Below are positions 23,090 to 33,701 of a DNA stretch of 64,000 nt, piece after piece. Below the pieces are notes generated by a model that saw only the letters and a list, made by a program, of their open reading frames with translations, had not been told where the DNA came from and did not search any database. Every line of letters starts with the position of its first letter. The stretch's first letter is position 1. The translations under genes were made by a program, and so were the position numbers. Origin of the DNA: Geosiphon pyriformis (taxonomy: Eukaryota; Glomeromycota; Glomeromycetes; Archaeosporales; Geosiphonaceae); NCBI GenBank assembly GCA_016748015.1, contig JAAOMT010000144.1, positions 5,809 to 69,808 on the forward strand. Reading direction: 5' to 3'.

Positions 23090-23445
23090 AAGCTAAAAAA
23101 ATAAGGTAACATCTAATAGCACTCAAAATTGTCTTTTATTGACAATTTCCATATGTAGTCAAACGCGCATCAGAAATAAAATACGGTAAGATTTAATTGC
23201 ATTCAATGATTGACAATTCTGTGCGTAGTCAAAAGCGTACCAGAAATAAAAAAAAAGGTAAGATCTAATATTGTTTGGGTAGCGACATTCAATTAGAGTT
23301 TTTCATTGACATCTCTATGTGAAGTCAAACGCGTACGAGAAATAAAAAATAAGGTAAGATTTAATATTTTCCGGGGTAACGACATTCAAATAGAGTTTTT
23401 CATTGATATTTCTATGTGAAGTCAAACGCGTACCAAAAAATAAGA
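23090..23445. repeat. Tandem array of about 95-bp units upstream of copy 2
   Basis: Four units are marked by GTCAAA[C/A]GCG at 23158, 23228, 23324 and 23421 (spacing 70, 96, 97). Each unit carries GTAAGAT[C/T]TAAT, a CATTCAA block and AGAAATAAAA. The array sits 300-700 bases upstream of the gene and recurs in the right arm. Confidence 0.85.
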
Positions 23446-23528
23446 TCCCCAAAAAATAGAAAGTTACTTACTAAATAGAGAGCTGGGGTAATTTTTAACG
23501 CTAATTTAATTACTTATTATTCACAACC

Positions 23529-24365
23529 NNNNNNNNNNNNNNNNNNNNNNNNNNNNNNNNNNNNNNNNNNNNNNNNNNNNNNNNNNNNNNNNNNNNNNNN
23601 NNNNNNNNNNNNNNNNNNNNNNNNNNNNNNNNNNNNNNNNNNNNNNNNNNNNNNNNNNNNNNNNNNNNNNNNNNNNNNNNNNNNNNNNNNNNNNNNNNNN
23701 NNNNNNNNNNNNNNNNNNNNNNNNNNNNNNNNNNNNNNNNNNNNNNNNNNNNNNNNNNNNNNNNNNNNNNNNNNNNNNNNNNNNNNNNNNNNNNNNNNNN
23801 NNNNNNNNNNNNNNNNNNNNNNNNNNNNNNNNNNNNNNNNNNNNNNNNNNNNNNNNNNNNNNNNNNNNNNNNNNNNNNNNNNNNNNNNNNNNNNNNNNNN
23901 NNNNNNNNNNNNNNNNNNNNNNNNNNNNNNNNNNNNNNNNNNNNNNNNNNNNNNNNNNNNNNNNNNNNNNNNNNNNNNNNNNNNNNNNNNNNNNNNNNNN
24001 NNNNNNNNNNNNNNNNNNNNNNNNNNNNNNNNNNNNNNNNNNNNNNNNNNNNNNNNNNNNNNNNNNNNNNNNNNNNNNNNNNNNNNNNNNNNNNNNNNNN
24101 NNNNNNNNNNNNNNNNNNNNNNNNNNNNNNNNNNNNNNNNNNNNNNNNNNNNNNNNNNNNNNNNNNNNNNNNNNNNNNNNNNNNNNNNNNNNNNNNNNNN
24201 NNNNNNNNNNNNNNNNNNNNNNNNNNNNNNNNNNNNNNNNNNNNNNNNNNNNNNNNNNNNNNNNNNNNNNNNNNNNNNNNNNNNNNNNNNNNNNNNNNNN
24301 NNNNNNNNNNNNNNNNNNNNNNNNNNNNNNNNNNNNNNNNNNNNNNNNNNNNNNNNNNNNNNNNN
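23529..24365. other. Run of unknown bases (N), 837 nt
   Basis: Assembly gap inside the left arm. Its flanks are the reverse complement of the flanks of the N run at 44002-44897, so the same sequence failed to resolve twice. Confidence 0.98.
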
Positions 24366-25053
24366 GTTCGATTTTTAATTTAATTAAAACAAGTTTGAAT
24401 TTTTCAAACATGTGACAGATATTTTTTTAGATAATTTATTGTTTTAAAAGACATTTTTTTTCTTTTGTTTAAACAGTTGTTTGAATTGAAAAAATAATTT
24501 TTTGCCTAACTTGATGAAATAAAAGCTGTAAATAGAGTTATAAGATTTCTTGGCTATTTTAAAAGATAAATATCTGTGTTTTTCTTTCAAAATTATATAT
24601 TTAAATGAATAATTAATAACCAGCAATTCTTAAATAGTCTTAGATATGTTTTAATGGGTTACAGACAAAAAGTTTTTTAATTTCTAAATTTTCATAACTT
24701 TGGTTTCAATAAATCTTTTAAAAGATTGAAAAACAACACAATAAAACCTTCAATTTTGTAAAAATATTTTTGCCATGCATACAAGTTAAAACACCTAATT
24801 TAGAAGAAATTATGCCTTAAAATAGAAATCCTGAGGAAATATACCTAAAAAATTGATTTTAAATTACTAGTAATATTTTCTTGAATCCATTTAAATTGCA
24901 GTTTGAAAAATTCTCTGCATTCTTCCATTTTATTTTAAATAGCTAAAATCAGATCTTTCTTAGATTTTGAGGCAATAAATTCTAAATTGCAAAATTGATT
25001 TCTTTGAGTAAATAAAAGCTAAAGTTTCTAATTTAAGTGGCATAGATTAATTT

Positions 25054-25600
25054 GTAAATTCAATTAAAAGTCAAAGTCAAATAAATAGATAACCAAGTGG
25101 CTATAATAATATAAATAATTTACTACTGTTTTATAACAGAAAACGAGAAACATAATTAAAATGCTTGTTTAACATTGTTCACTCATTATTGCACAATTTA
25201 TAACATAAAGAATTCTTTTACCTAACCGAATTATTGCTGTAGTGACCCCTTTTGAGGACTATTAATGCTCGCAGTAGATTAAAGTTGCCTCGCTTTCAAT
25301 GATACAGTATTTGATCAAATTTCTGATTAAATAGTCACAAGTTTAAAGAAGAGAATAAATTTTGGGTTGTTCCGAACAAAAACTGTGGGGTGTACTTTCT
25401 TCCAGAAAACAAAATTTTCAGCTTTTTGATTAGAGGGGGTTTTTTGGTTTCACAAATAAATTGAAAGGAAGTTAGTTTTTTAGTTTTGCTTAATATTTCT
25501 TTTATATTCTAAAAATATTATAAGAGAACTTGAGAAATCCTAATCCTTAAAAAAAGATTCGAAAATTTAACATTTCCCCCAATATATGACTTTTTGGGGC
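25054..25600. other. Intergenic next to the inner edge of the left arm
   Basis: AT-rich, no gene recognised. Confidence 0.5.
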
Positions 25601-26345
25601 TTACTTGAGAATTAGGTCAGGCTGAATTTTTTGTCTAAATTGATTAATTAATTGAAATCTTGAGGTATGAATCATTAGAATGAGTCATAGTTGTATAGCT
25701 CAAGTTATACCTTTTAAATTCTCAAAGTTAAATATTCTTTGCCAAAAAAAAAGCATGAGAACTTACGGAGCTGATACTGTTGGTATTGAAATAAATCCCA
25801 AAAAACCAATTTTTGGAGCCGAGCTTGTCGTTGTAACTGGTCTTGCAAATAAATATGATAGAGGGATTGGAGCAGGCGACACTTTATAGACGTTTCCAGT
25901 ATTCGAGTTACCAAAATTTAGCGAATAACTGGTGAATTTCGTAAAAACTACCGAATGATCAGTGAATTTTTTCGAGCTTGTCGTTGTATTAGGTCCTCCA
26001 ATTAAAGATGATGGAGGGATGGGAGCAGGCGACACTTTATAGACGTTTTCAATATTCGGGTTACCAAAACATTGCGAACTAACATATATAATTGAGCTTG
26101 TCGTTGTAGTATTCGAATTACCAAAAATTTATGAATAACCTTCCTTTCAATTAGTAAAGAGAAATTAATTTTTAAAAATTGGAACCTGCTCTTGAACTTT
26201 TTAAAAGTTTTTACATACGAATCCAAGGGACTTAATTCGGTAGCTTCGACTTTTTCTAATAAACGAATTAAATTACAAAAGATATAAACGCCTACAATTA
26301 TCAATATACGCGAAGAAATTTTAACGTATTTCCTCTTTCGTCATT
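25601..26345 (-). pseudogene. Relic of a Ser/Pro/Thr-repeat membrane or secreted protein
   Basis: Not recognised. On the minus strand a hydrophobic leader-like piece ('RILIIVGVYIFCNLIRL', about 26325-26230) has no ATG. Downstream lie two to three imperfect repeats of about 47 residues with 'FGN.N..NVYKVSPAPIP' and 'PNTTTSS', ending at a perfect GTAAGT donor (25766). A short last exon 25634-25601 adds 'QKIQPDLILK' and a stop. The first repeat contains TAA where the next one has Leu in 'SYSLNFGNSN', so the frame is broken. The DNA repeats are visible as GAGCTTGTCGTTGTA (three times) and GGAGCAGGCGACACTTTATAGACGTTT (twice) on the plus strand. Confidence 0.4.
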
Positions 26346-28131
26346 TACATTTAAGGGGATCGCTCTTTATAATTGTTTTTTTCTTTTTTAATGACAAATT
26401 TATTAGCTTTTTTTCACTTCAAATTAGCTTTTTAAAGTTGAATTTTAATTTTGAAGCTTGAGGTTTATTATAAACCTTATTGGATTCCGTAGTGATAGTT
26501 TTGTGTATGGCCGCAAATTCTAAAATTCAAAAGAAATTTTCGAACTAACTTTTATGTTATAAATAACAAGGAACTTTTGAAATGTACAGCTTTGATTTTT
26601 TTTGAATTCCTTTATAATTTTATGTGGGACATCTCCATTTATTTCATGTCAATGTTACTATTTTGATTGAAAAATATCTTATTATATTTCAATAAATTCA
26701 AATGAATGACCAAGGAAGATAAATATTATTAAATTTCTCGAATGAAGGAGTGTGATTTTCAAAAAAAATGATTTACAAAGTTGTTAGATAATGATTTTAT
26801 CTTTGGCTTTTAATCCTTTCATGTCAGCTTTGATGAAGATTTCTTTATTTTTTACAGAACATTTTGATCACCATGAATATTAATCATAGTCATTAATTTT
26901 TTACCCAAAGTGCATCAAGAATGGAAAATTCATTGTTAAAGATCAAATTAATAACTTTGCAAATCATAGAAGCAATATTATCATTATTGTTAGGTTAATA
27001 ATTTATTTGGTTTAAAAATCTTTTTTTATTGTAAATATATCATTAATTATTAAGAAATAGAAAAATTTAATAGTTTTAACATTAATAGAAGTTTACTAAG
27101 TAATTGAAACTTATAATTATTACTTTATTAATTAAAAGTAACCATTGATATATATATTTAGCTAGCCCATTTTTAAAATTGATTATTTTGACTTAATCAT
27201 TGACTTAATAACTTGATTTTTGATTCGATCATTGATTTGGTTATTCATTTGATTGTTAATAAATTTTTGACTTAAATTTTATTTATTTATTAACTATATA
27301 AGCAAAATCTTCTTAAACTGTAAATTTTTGAAAAAAAATCGTAGTTATAAAAAATATTGACCATTTTATTTTATGTTATTAATTGTGAAAATTTACTTAT
27401 TTTTTGGTCAAATTTAAAATTTAGTGAATATATAATAATCATTCTTTTTTCAATGCAGAAATTTTATTAATTACTTTTATCAACAAAATTTGAATTTTTT
27501 TTAAATAAAGTTAATAATTAACATCTACAATTTAAAAAAAATCCTAATTAGCATGTTTAAACATTCAATAACTTAGTTTATTAAATTCATATTGGTAATT
27601 GATACATTAATAAAAATATTGCCTTAGAATATATATAAAGAAAATTTAAAAATCAGAAAAAAAACTATTATTATTTGTTTGAAAAACAATAAAATTGCAA
27701 TTAACAAAATCGAAAAATTCAAACCTTTTTATTAGAAAATGGTTATTTATTTTAATTTTCAAGCTTGCTTAATACAAAATTCAAGGAAATCTTTTTTTTG
27801 AACTCCGAAAAATATCATGTAAAAATAAAACATGATCAAACACATGAAAATTCACTTTATGCTTAACGTAAATATATTTGGAAAATAAGATGTTAACTGA
27901 ATTATTTTATTATTAATCATATTTTAAATCTAAATGGTATTTTGACGATAGTAATTTAGAATTTGATATTGTAATATTGATAGCAGTGACGCGTTCGATA
28001 AATGCAGCAGCTCATTCTAGTGATATTTAAGCAGGCTTAGTGAAATAAAGCCCCTTTTTGGAATGTATAAAAAAATAGGGAAAGAAAAAACTTGGAATTT
28101 GGAATTTAAAAAATCCACGATATAAAATTAC
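26346..28131. other. Intergenic, AT-rich
   Basis: No gene recognised. Confidence 0.6.
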
Positions 28132-28478
28132 CTGCAAACATGGGACATATAATCGTAATCAATACTTTGCTGTTCATAATTTTCTAACACTGATGGTGGA
28201 TGCGAAAAGACTGTCCTGGCAATTTAGCAAGTTTAAGTCTAATGAAAACTTACAAAACCCATAACCAAAGCAGACATTGGTAATCAACCATCACAAAGCG
28301 CTAAAACTGTAGCCAAAGACAAACCACCTCCAGAACTATTAACAGCAATCACAATTTGTGATAGATGAAAAGCTTGATATTCTGAATCTTTTGGCAGGTC
28401 GAGCAAATACATATATGCTGCCATTGCGTCATGTACACTGCTGGGAATTCATGTTGTGGAACCAGATGATAACTTACC
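28132..28478 (-). pseudogene. Fragment of an HSL-type (alpha/beta hydrolase-3) esterase pseudogene
   Basis: Hormone-sensitive-lipase-like hydrolase remnant. Minus strand: 'SYHLVPQHEFPA' matches the family's 'YRLAPEHPFPA'. Then comes a frameshift, and 'HDAMAAYMYLLDLPKDSEY', 'LSQIVIAVNSSGGGLSLATV' and 'LALCDG' to TGA at 28286-28284, where the family has Gly before 'LPM'. After a TTGCCAG acceptor, 'TVFSHPPSVLENYEQQ' and 'IDYDYMSHVC' follow to a GTAATT donor at 28131. The nucleophile elbow reads V-N-S-S-G-G instead of G-D-S-A-G-G; the Ser itself remains. No N-terminal half (HGGG oxyanion motif) or C-terminal catalytic Asp/His exons are found, so it is a decayed partial copy. Confidence 0.7.
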
Positions 28479-31400
28479 ACTTCGGAAATTAAAAGAGGTC
28501 ATGTTATTATTTTTAAACAAATCCTGGCAAGAAAATTGCTTAATGATATTTAAATTAAGAAAGGATTTTCTCACCCAAAACACTCTATACCCAAGTATAA
28601 AGTTTCTATGGAAATCATTATCTGGGAAATCTGTGTTTGAGCGAATAAGGCGAATAAGATGTCGTGTATGACAATAACCAAGTTGACATGAAACATGTAA
28701 AGCAAAATAACAGATGACAAGAAACATGGAGGGAAAAATCTTTCACCAGTTTGCCGTTTAAATGGCAAGCGAGGCATGGTGACCTAACTTTACGCATGGA
28801 GCGTTCCCCCTCTAAATGGCAAGCAAGGTCACCTCTGTCGACTGATCAACTAAATTTTAAATCAGCCAGCAGGAATGTGATAAGAAGGCCACAGTTTAAA
28901 TGGCAAGTGATATTCTCCTCTTCATACGTCCAGCAATGGCAGCTGTCTAAATTAAAAGGATGTTGGAGTTTTGAGCTTCTTGCTAGTTAACGAAAACTTC
29001 ATAAAATATGATAAAATGAATACTTATTCATCTATTAATTTTTTGGTGTTAATTATTTCTACTAATTAAACGTAATTAATGGTTTTTAACAATATATTTA
29101 TAGTAAAAATCAATTGTTATAAAACACAAAGATTGTTATTTAAAAGTTGTATAAATCAAATTAAACTAAAAAAAATTATGTTGATCTATTTCATAATAAC
29201 AAGCAAAAAAAAAAGTCAACAATAAATAAAATAAAGACATACAAGATATAAGCAAAATACAATGACGAGCAAAAATTTAAAGATTAATTATTTATTATAG
29301 TATTTTAAAATTGGACGTATAATTAATAAAAACGTGGTAATTGTGCCAAAAAAAATTACTTTTGATGGATTGAAAGTATACAGGTGTAATATAAAAATTT
29401 TTTAAGACATTTGGCTAGACAAAAACAATTTACAAAAACAACACTAATTCTCATAATTGTACACAAGCAAAAGCGTGTAAAATGTATCTAAAATCACTTC
29501 AATGATAATTGGATTGAATAGCATTAAGTAACAAACCAGTCTTTTGGTTATTAAAGAATTTTATTTTATATTGATATAATAATGTACAGTACAGCCAATT
29601 TTTTGCATTAAACAAAGATAATACTTGTTTGGAATGAATTTTGTTCAAAAAATAAAGTAATTTTCAAGAAATTATTTTACTTTTCTACTTTGGTCGATAA
29701 GATTTTCTTGAATCAATAAAGTAAAAAAAATTTCTTAGAATATCAATATAAAAGTGTATATACATTAAAAAAAAGAAACTAATCAATTGGTTTTTTAATA
29801 GCTCTGACCTAAAACTCAACAATCTATGGTAAAGAAAGGAATGAAAGAAAATTTTCTCAATCTCTTATAACTAGATCTATGAAAGAGCAAAGGTATCCTT
29901 TATTAAATGTTTTTTTTATAATTTCATGCTTTATCTAGCCTTCAAATGAATCATTTTTACAAGTGGTTTGTTTGATGCAACAATGATTAAATGATTTTGT
30001 TCAAAAACTTTTATTCACAAAATGTAAAAAAAGGTTTTGTTTTAAATAAATAATTTATTTGTTAAAACAACCAAAGAGTTTTAGAAACTTCTACTCTCAA
30101 AATGTTTAGAAGCTTATTATCATTTGAGACCAAGCTAAAATTTCATCTCATTTACTTTTTATTTTTTGTTTGTATAAAATTAATTTAATGAAAAATGATC
30201 TTTTTGTTTGATTTAAGATAAATTTCAAAAATTAAAAATCTTGGCAAAATAAAAAATTTTATTTTCTGGAAAAACTTTTCCTTAAATCACAAATAGCTTT
30301 TAAAATGGATCAAGTTTTCATAATTTTATTTATAAAATGAAGCTTTCCTAATAATTTTGGTTGTGTTGTGGAAAATATATCATTTTAGCGCATTGACAAT
30401 ATCCTGATGAAACATCATTATGACAATCATGAACACATGCATGCATACATACATACATATTTACGTAAAATTCGGATATAAAAAATTCCTTATCCCAAAC
30501 ATGTGAGGAGGGTGTGACTGAAATACCAAGAAAGTGCAGAGTTTATCCCGACCATCGGTTTCAGTATCTGGGCAAAATTCGAATCGCTAGGCCTAAATGA
30601 AAAGCGAGAATTTAGTCTAAATCTGAGGATCAAGTCTAATATCTCCTTTCATTTGTGTTAAAAAAATCTTAACTGATGATCATGATTAACCATTTGGAGT
30701 ATGAAGTGTCAAAAATGACAACTTAAAAAAGGGATGAAGGGTCAGTCAAAATAAAAAAAAAATATTTATGGGGAATAAATAAATTTGTTCGTGGTGGTTC
30801 AAATACGAGAACTCCAATTTTTTAAGGAGTTACCCTTGAAAAATCAAGGAGTTACCCACATAACTGTGTATGCATTAATAATAACGCGCGCATACAGTTC
30901 AGACACCCCGACTTATTACTTCATTATTTATTTTTTTAACTAGCTCTTATCAACCCTATTTTTTGGGGAAAAAGATTCACAAGATAAGCTAAAAACCCAC
31001 ATATTTTCTATAGAATAATTGCAATTATCAAAGTAGCTTTTATAGATTGAGTTCCGAAATAATTTAAAAGCATATTCTTATCAAAGCAAAGCAGAATATT
31101 GCTTCATTTATGCCATAACTAACCTAGTAAAAACTTTAAAAATGTGTGCTCAATCAAAAAAAAACCGTAAATTTTAATTTTTCTTGCCAAAATTATTCAT
31201 GAAATAAATTTCCTTTTAAACGACTAAAAATAAAAATTTTCTAACCGAAAACTCTTCTTTTTTTTAAAAAAATTAATTTTTTAAAGTTTTGAAATGATTT
31301 TCAATGCATTTTTGAAAGCAATTAAAAAGCCTCACATTAAAATGATTTTTTAATTCAAAAAAGTTGATTTTTGCTATATAATTCTCGTTTTAGCAAACTA

Positions 31401-31562
31401 TTCTGTGTAAAAAAAAAAACGATCTCGTTTTTAATCAAAAAATTGTGAAACTCTTACATAATTCAAAAACTGCAAATTATATATTTCAAAAAAGGAAATT
31501 TAACAGTCTAAAAAAGTCCTTTTGGTCTTTTATACAGACATTAATAAAGCCTTATGTTATTA

Positions 31563-31613
<51 letters not shown>

Positions 31614-31730
31614 TTATTATTGATGGGAACTACACAATTTAAAAAAGTTTAAATGGCGCCATGATTAAATAGTAAGCGTAAATTTTTTTTTCCCCGATTC
31701 ATTTGAGATCTTTGTCATCTCGATTTCATA
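28479..31730. other. Intergenic with short unexplained repeats
   Basis: No gene. A GC-richer patch at 28740-28980 carries TAAATGGCAAG three times (28759, 28813, 28897). At 30824-30857 AAGGAGTTACCC occurs twice, 22 bases apart, beside the small palindromic stretch CACATAACTGTGT. An (ATT)n array lies at 31563-31611. About 30480-30680 is less AT-rich but not recognisably coding. Confidence 0.5.
31563..31611. repeat. (ATT)n microsatellite
   Basis: Pure trinucleotide array in intergenic DNA. Confidence 0.95.
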
Positions 31731-32448
31731 ATGCGCTACCTATCTAAGCTACTGACCAAATCAAAAAAGATTGGAAAATTTGACGCCAGCATTTATTCTA
31801 CAAAAATCTCAAACTTATTATATAAACCCTTATATACATACAAAGAAAAATTTTCCACCTCCTCACCTAATCAAAAAAAACCAGATTTTCACTGGGCTGC
31901 TCCGTTTCCCTAGTCCAAAGTGGTTTATTTTCGTCTATTGACTAAACATATTTGGCGTCACAAACGTAATGTAACTTTAGGAAAAAAATAGTTTATGACA
32001 TCACTGATTTTCATCATTACTCCATACAGATAAGATTCACCATTGTCTGTGAACGGTGCCAAAAATATTAGTCCAGTGGGTCTCTGGAAACGGAATGACG
32101 CCCATTACGCAATTAAGGTAATATATTTATTCCATAAAATTCTCAAAACTGTTTAATCAATGACCCACAAAAAAGGGTCGGCATTTGTAACACATGATCT
32201 TTTTAAAGTTTTTTTTTATTTATATGAGTTAATGATTTCCTAATTTTTTTCACTTCGAGAAATTTAAAAAAATGATCGAAAATTTAAAAAATCCGAGAAC
32301 CTTGAAATTTAGCAAAACGATAATTGAAATTTGTGATTTTTTCTTCAAGAACAAAAAGTTTACACACCGGACTTCTTTATCCAGAAATTACAAGGGACTC
32401 GTGGTGATTTAAAATTAGTTAGTCTCTATTTTTAAGAGTTCCTCATTT
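31731..32448 (+). CDS. Possible mitochondrial small protein, incomplete model
   Basis: Not recognised. Exon-like pieces: ATG at 31731 opens 60 codons rich in Lys, Ser, Thr and Tyr with few acids ('RYLSKLLTKSKKIGK', ending 'DFHWAAPFP' before TAG), typical of a mitochondrial targeting sequence. About 125 bases on, after a possible AG, comes 'SPLSVNGAKNISPVGLW' and 'KRNDAHYAIK' ending at a GTAATA donor (32119). A third piece after TTATCCAG (32386) reads 'KLQGTRGDLKLVSLYF' and a stop. Pieces two and three join in phase. No good donor exists between pieces one and two, so the first intron is unproven and the locus may be decayed. Confidence 0.3.
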
Positions 32449-32870
32449 ATTTAAATCTATTCAATGATGTCCAAGACGTACCCTATAAACTTGAAAGCTA
32501 CCGCCAAGGAATAGGTGGTGATTCCTTCATAGATATTTAAAATTGAGAGCACAGAAAAAATATTTGTTGCGGCCGAAAATTTTTGTCATAATTATATCAA
32601 TCATTATCATCTTGATCAATAATTAAAAAAAAAATTTGTTTGAAGTTGCATATATTAAATATTCTAAAGAAAAGATTTAAATCGAATCTCCAAACGACTC
32701 ATTTATCAATTAAAGAATCACAAATCACAATTCTCAACAATCAGATTATAAATACTGGCCTCGTCCGAGTTTTTGTTCTGACAACTTTCGATTCTTTTCT
32801 CCTTACGAAAATCTTTGAAAACACTGATACATATAAGGAAAAAATTGTTAATCGTTTTTTCGTTTTATTT

Positions 32871-32906
<36 letters not shown>

Positions 32907-32922
32907 GCTCTATCTATCTATA
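32449..32922. promoter_or_regulatory. 5' region of the Zn2Cys6 gene with CTTT microsatellite
   Basis: No separate gene. A (CTTT)n/(TTTC)n tract at about 32870-32906 lies directly before the ATG, probably in the 5' untranslated leader. The reading frame of the gene stays open through it, but the translated Phe/Leu/Ser stretch is a repeat artefact. Confidence 0.5.
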
Positions 32923-33667
32923 ATGTATTTTGTTGCGAATCAAAAATATCACCATCAAGAATTTCACCCTGCGAGTCAACATCAACAACATCAATCGCCT
33001 TTACTAAAAATAAAAACATTTAACACTGACATTAATTGTTTCTCAAATTCACAAAAATTAACGCAAGAACAATTTTCAAATCATTTTCTACAAGTGGAAC
33101 AAGAAAAACAGTATTTCTTTTCTCATCAACAGGAATATCAACAAACTATTTTCAAAGAATTAGAGGAGCGACATCAACAAGTTCAACAACGATCACTGGA
33201 AAAAGAATTGAAATTCCATCATCATCAACCCAAAGAATTTCAACAACCTCCAAATTTACAATTAAATCATCTTTCACATTTATCAATACCGAATCAAAAA
33301 CCTACTAAAATATCACCTTCCATTCTTCCTGCTTCACCAATCCTATCACCTCATTCTCATTCTCTTTCTTATTTGACTCCTCCTCCTCTACCACTAACTC
33401 AATTGAGAAATAAACGAAAACTTTATTCAGGTTCACCTCCAACCTCCCCAATGGCCACCACCGCATTAGGAAACCCTAATAGAGCTTGTGTTTCCTGCAA
33501 AAAGAGAAAAGTAAAATGTGATCGAAAAACTCCTTCGTGCACAGCTTGTCATAAATCGAAATCCCGGTGTTATTATACTTCTTATTCACCATCTATTTTT
33601 CTCGAGTCACAACAAAATAATAATATCGAAAGTCATGATACCAAAGATAATATCATTAAACAAGAAA

Positions 33668-33701
<34 letters not shown>

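Larger units (their letters stand above)
20687..25053. repeat. Left arm of a large inverted duplication
   Basis: This segment is repeated, reverse-complemented and at high identity, at 43366-48431. The outer edge lies inside the last exon of the Mpv17 pseudogene, the inner edge near the word GGCATAGATTAATTT. It contains Asn/Gly-rich gene copy 2 and an N run. Differences between arms include the N-run length, an approximately 760-bp block present only in the right arm, an approximately 50-bp block present only in the left arm (about 24950-25005), and scattered substitutions. The inner 590 bp next to the N run look essentially identical. Confidence 0.9.

Noticed and set aside
23521-24411. Long open frames across the N runs (also 43956-44909)
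   Set aside because: They consist of unknown bases; only about 15 real residues at one end are known.
24444-24626. 60-residue frame, identical in the other arm at 43741-43923
   Set aside because: The identity is explained by the duplication; composition is Lys/Phe/Tyr/Ile from AT-rich DNA and there is no motif.
32815-32922. Upstream Met at 32815 for the Zn2Cys6 factor
   Set aside because: Would translate the CTTT microsatellite as a Phe/Leu/Ser run; Met at 32923 is a simpler start.
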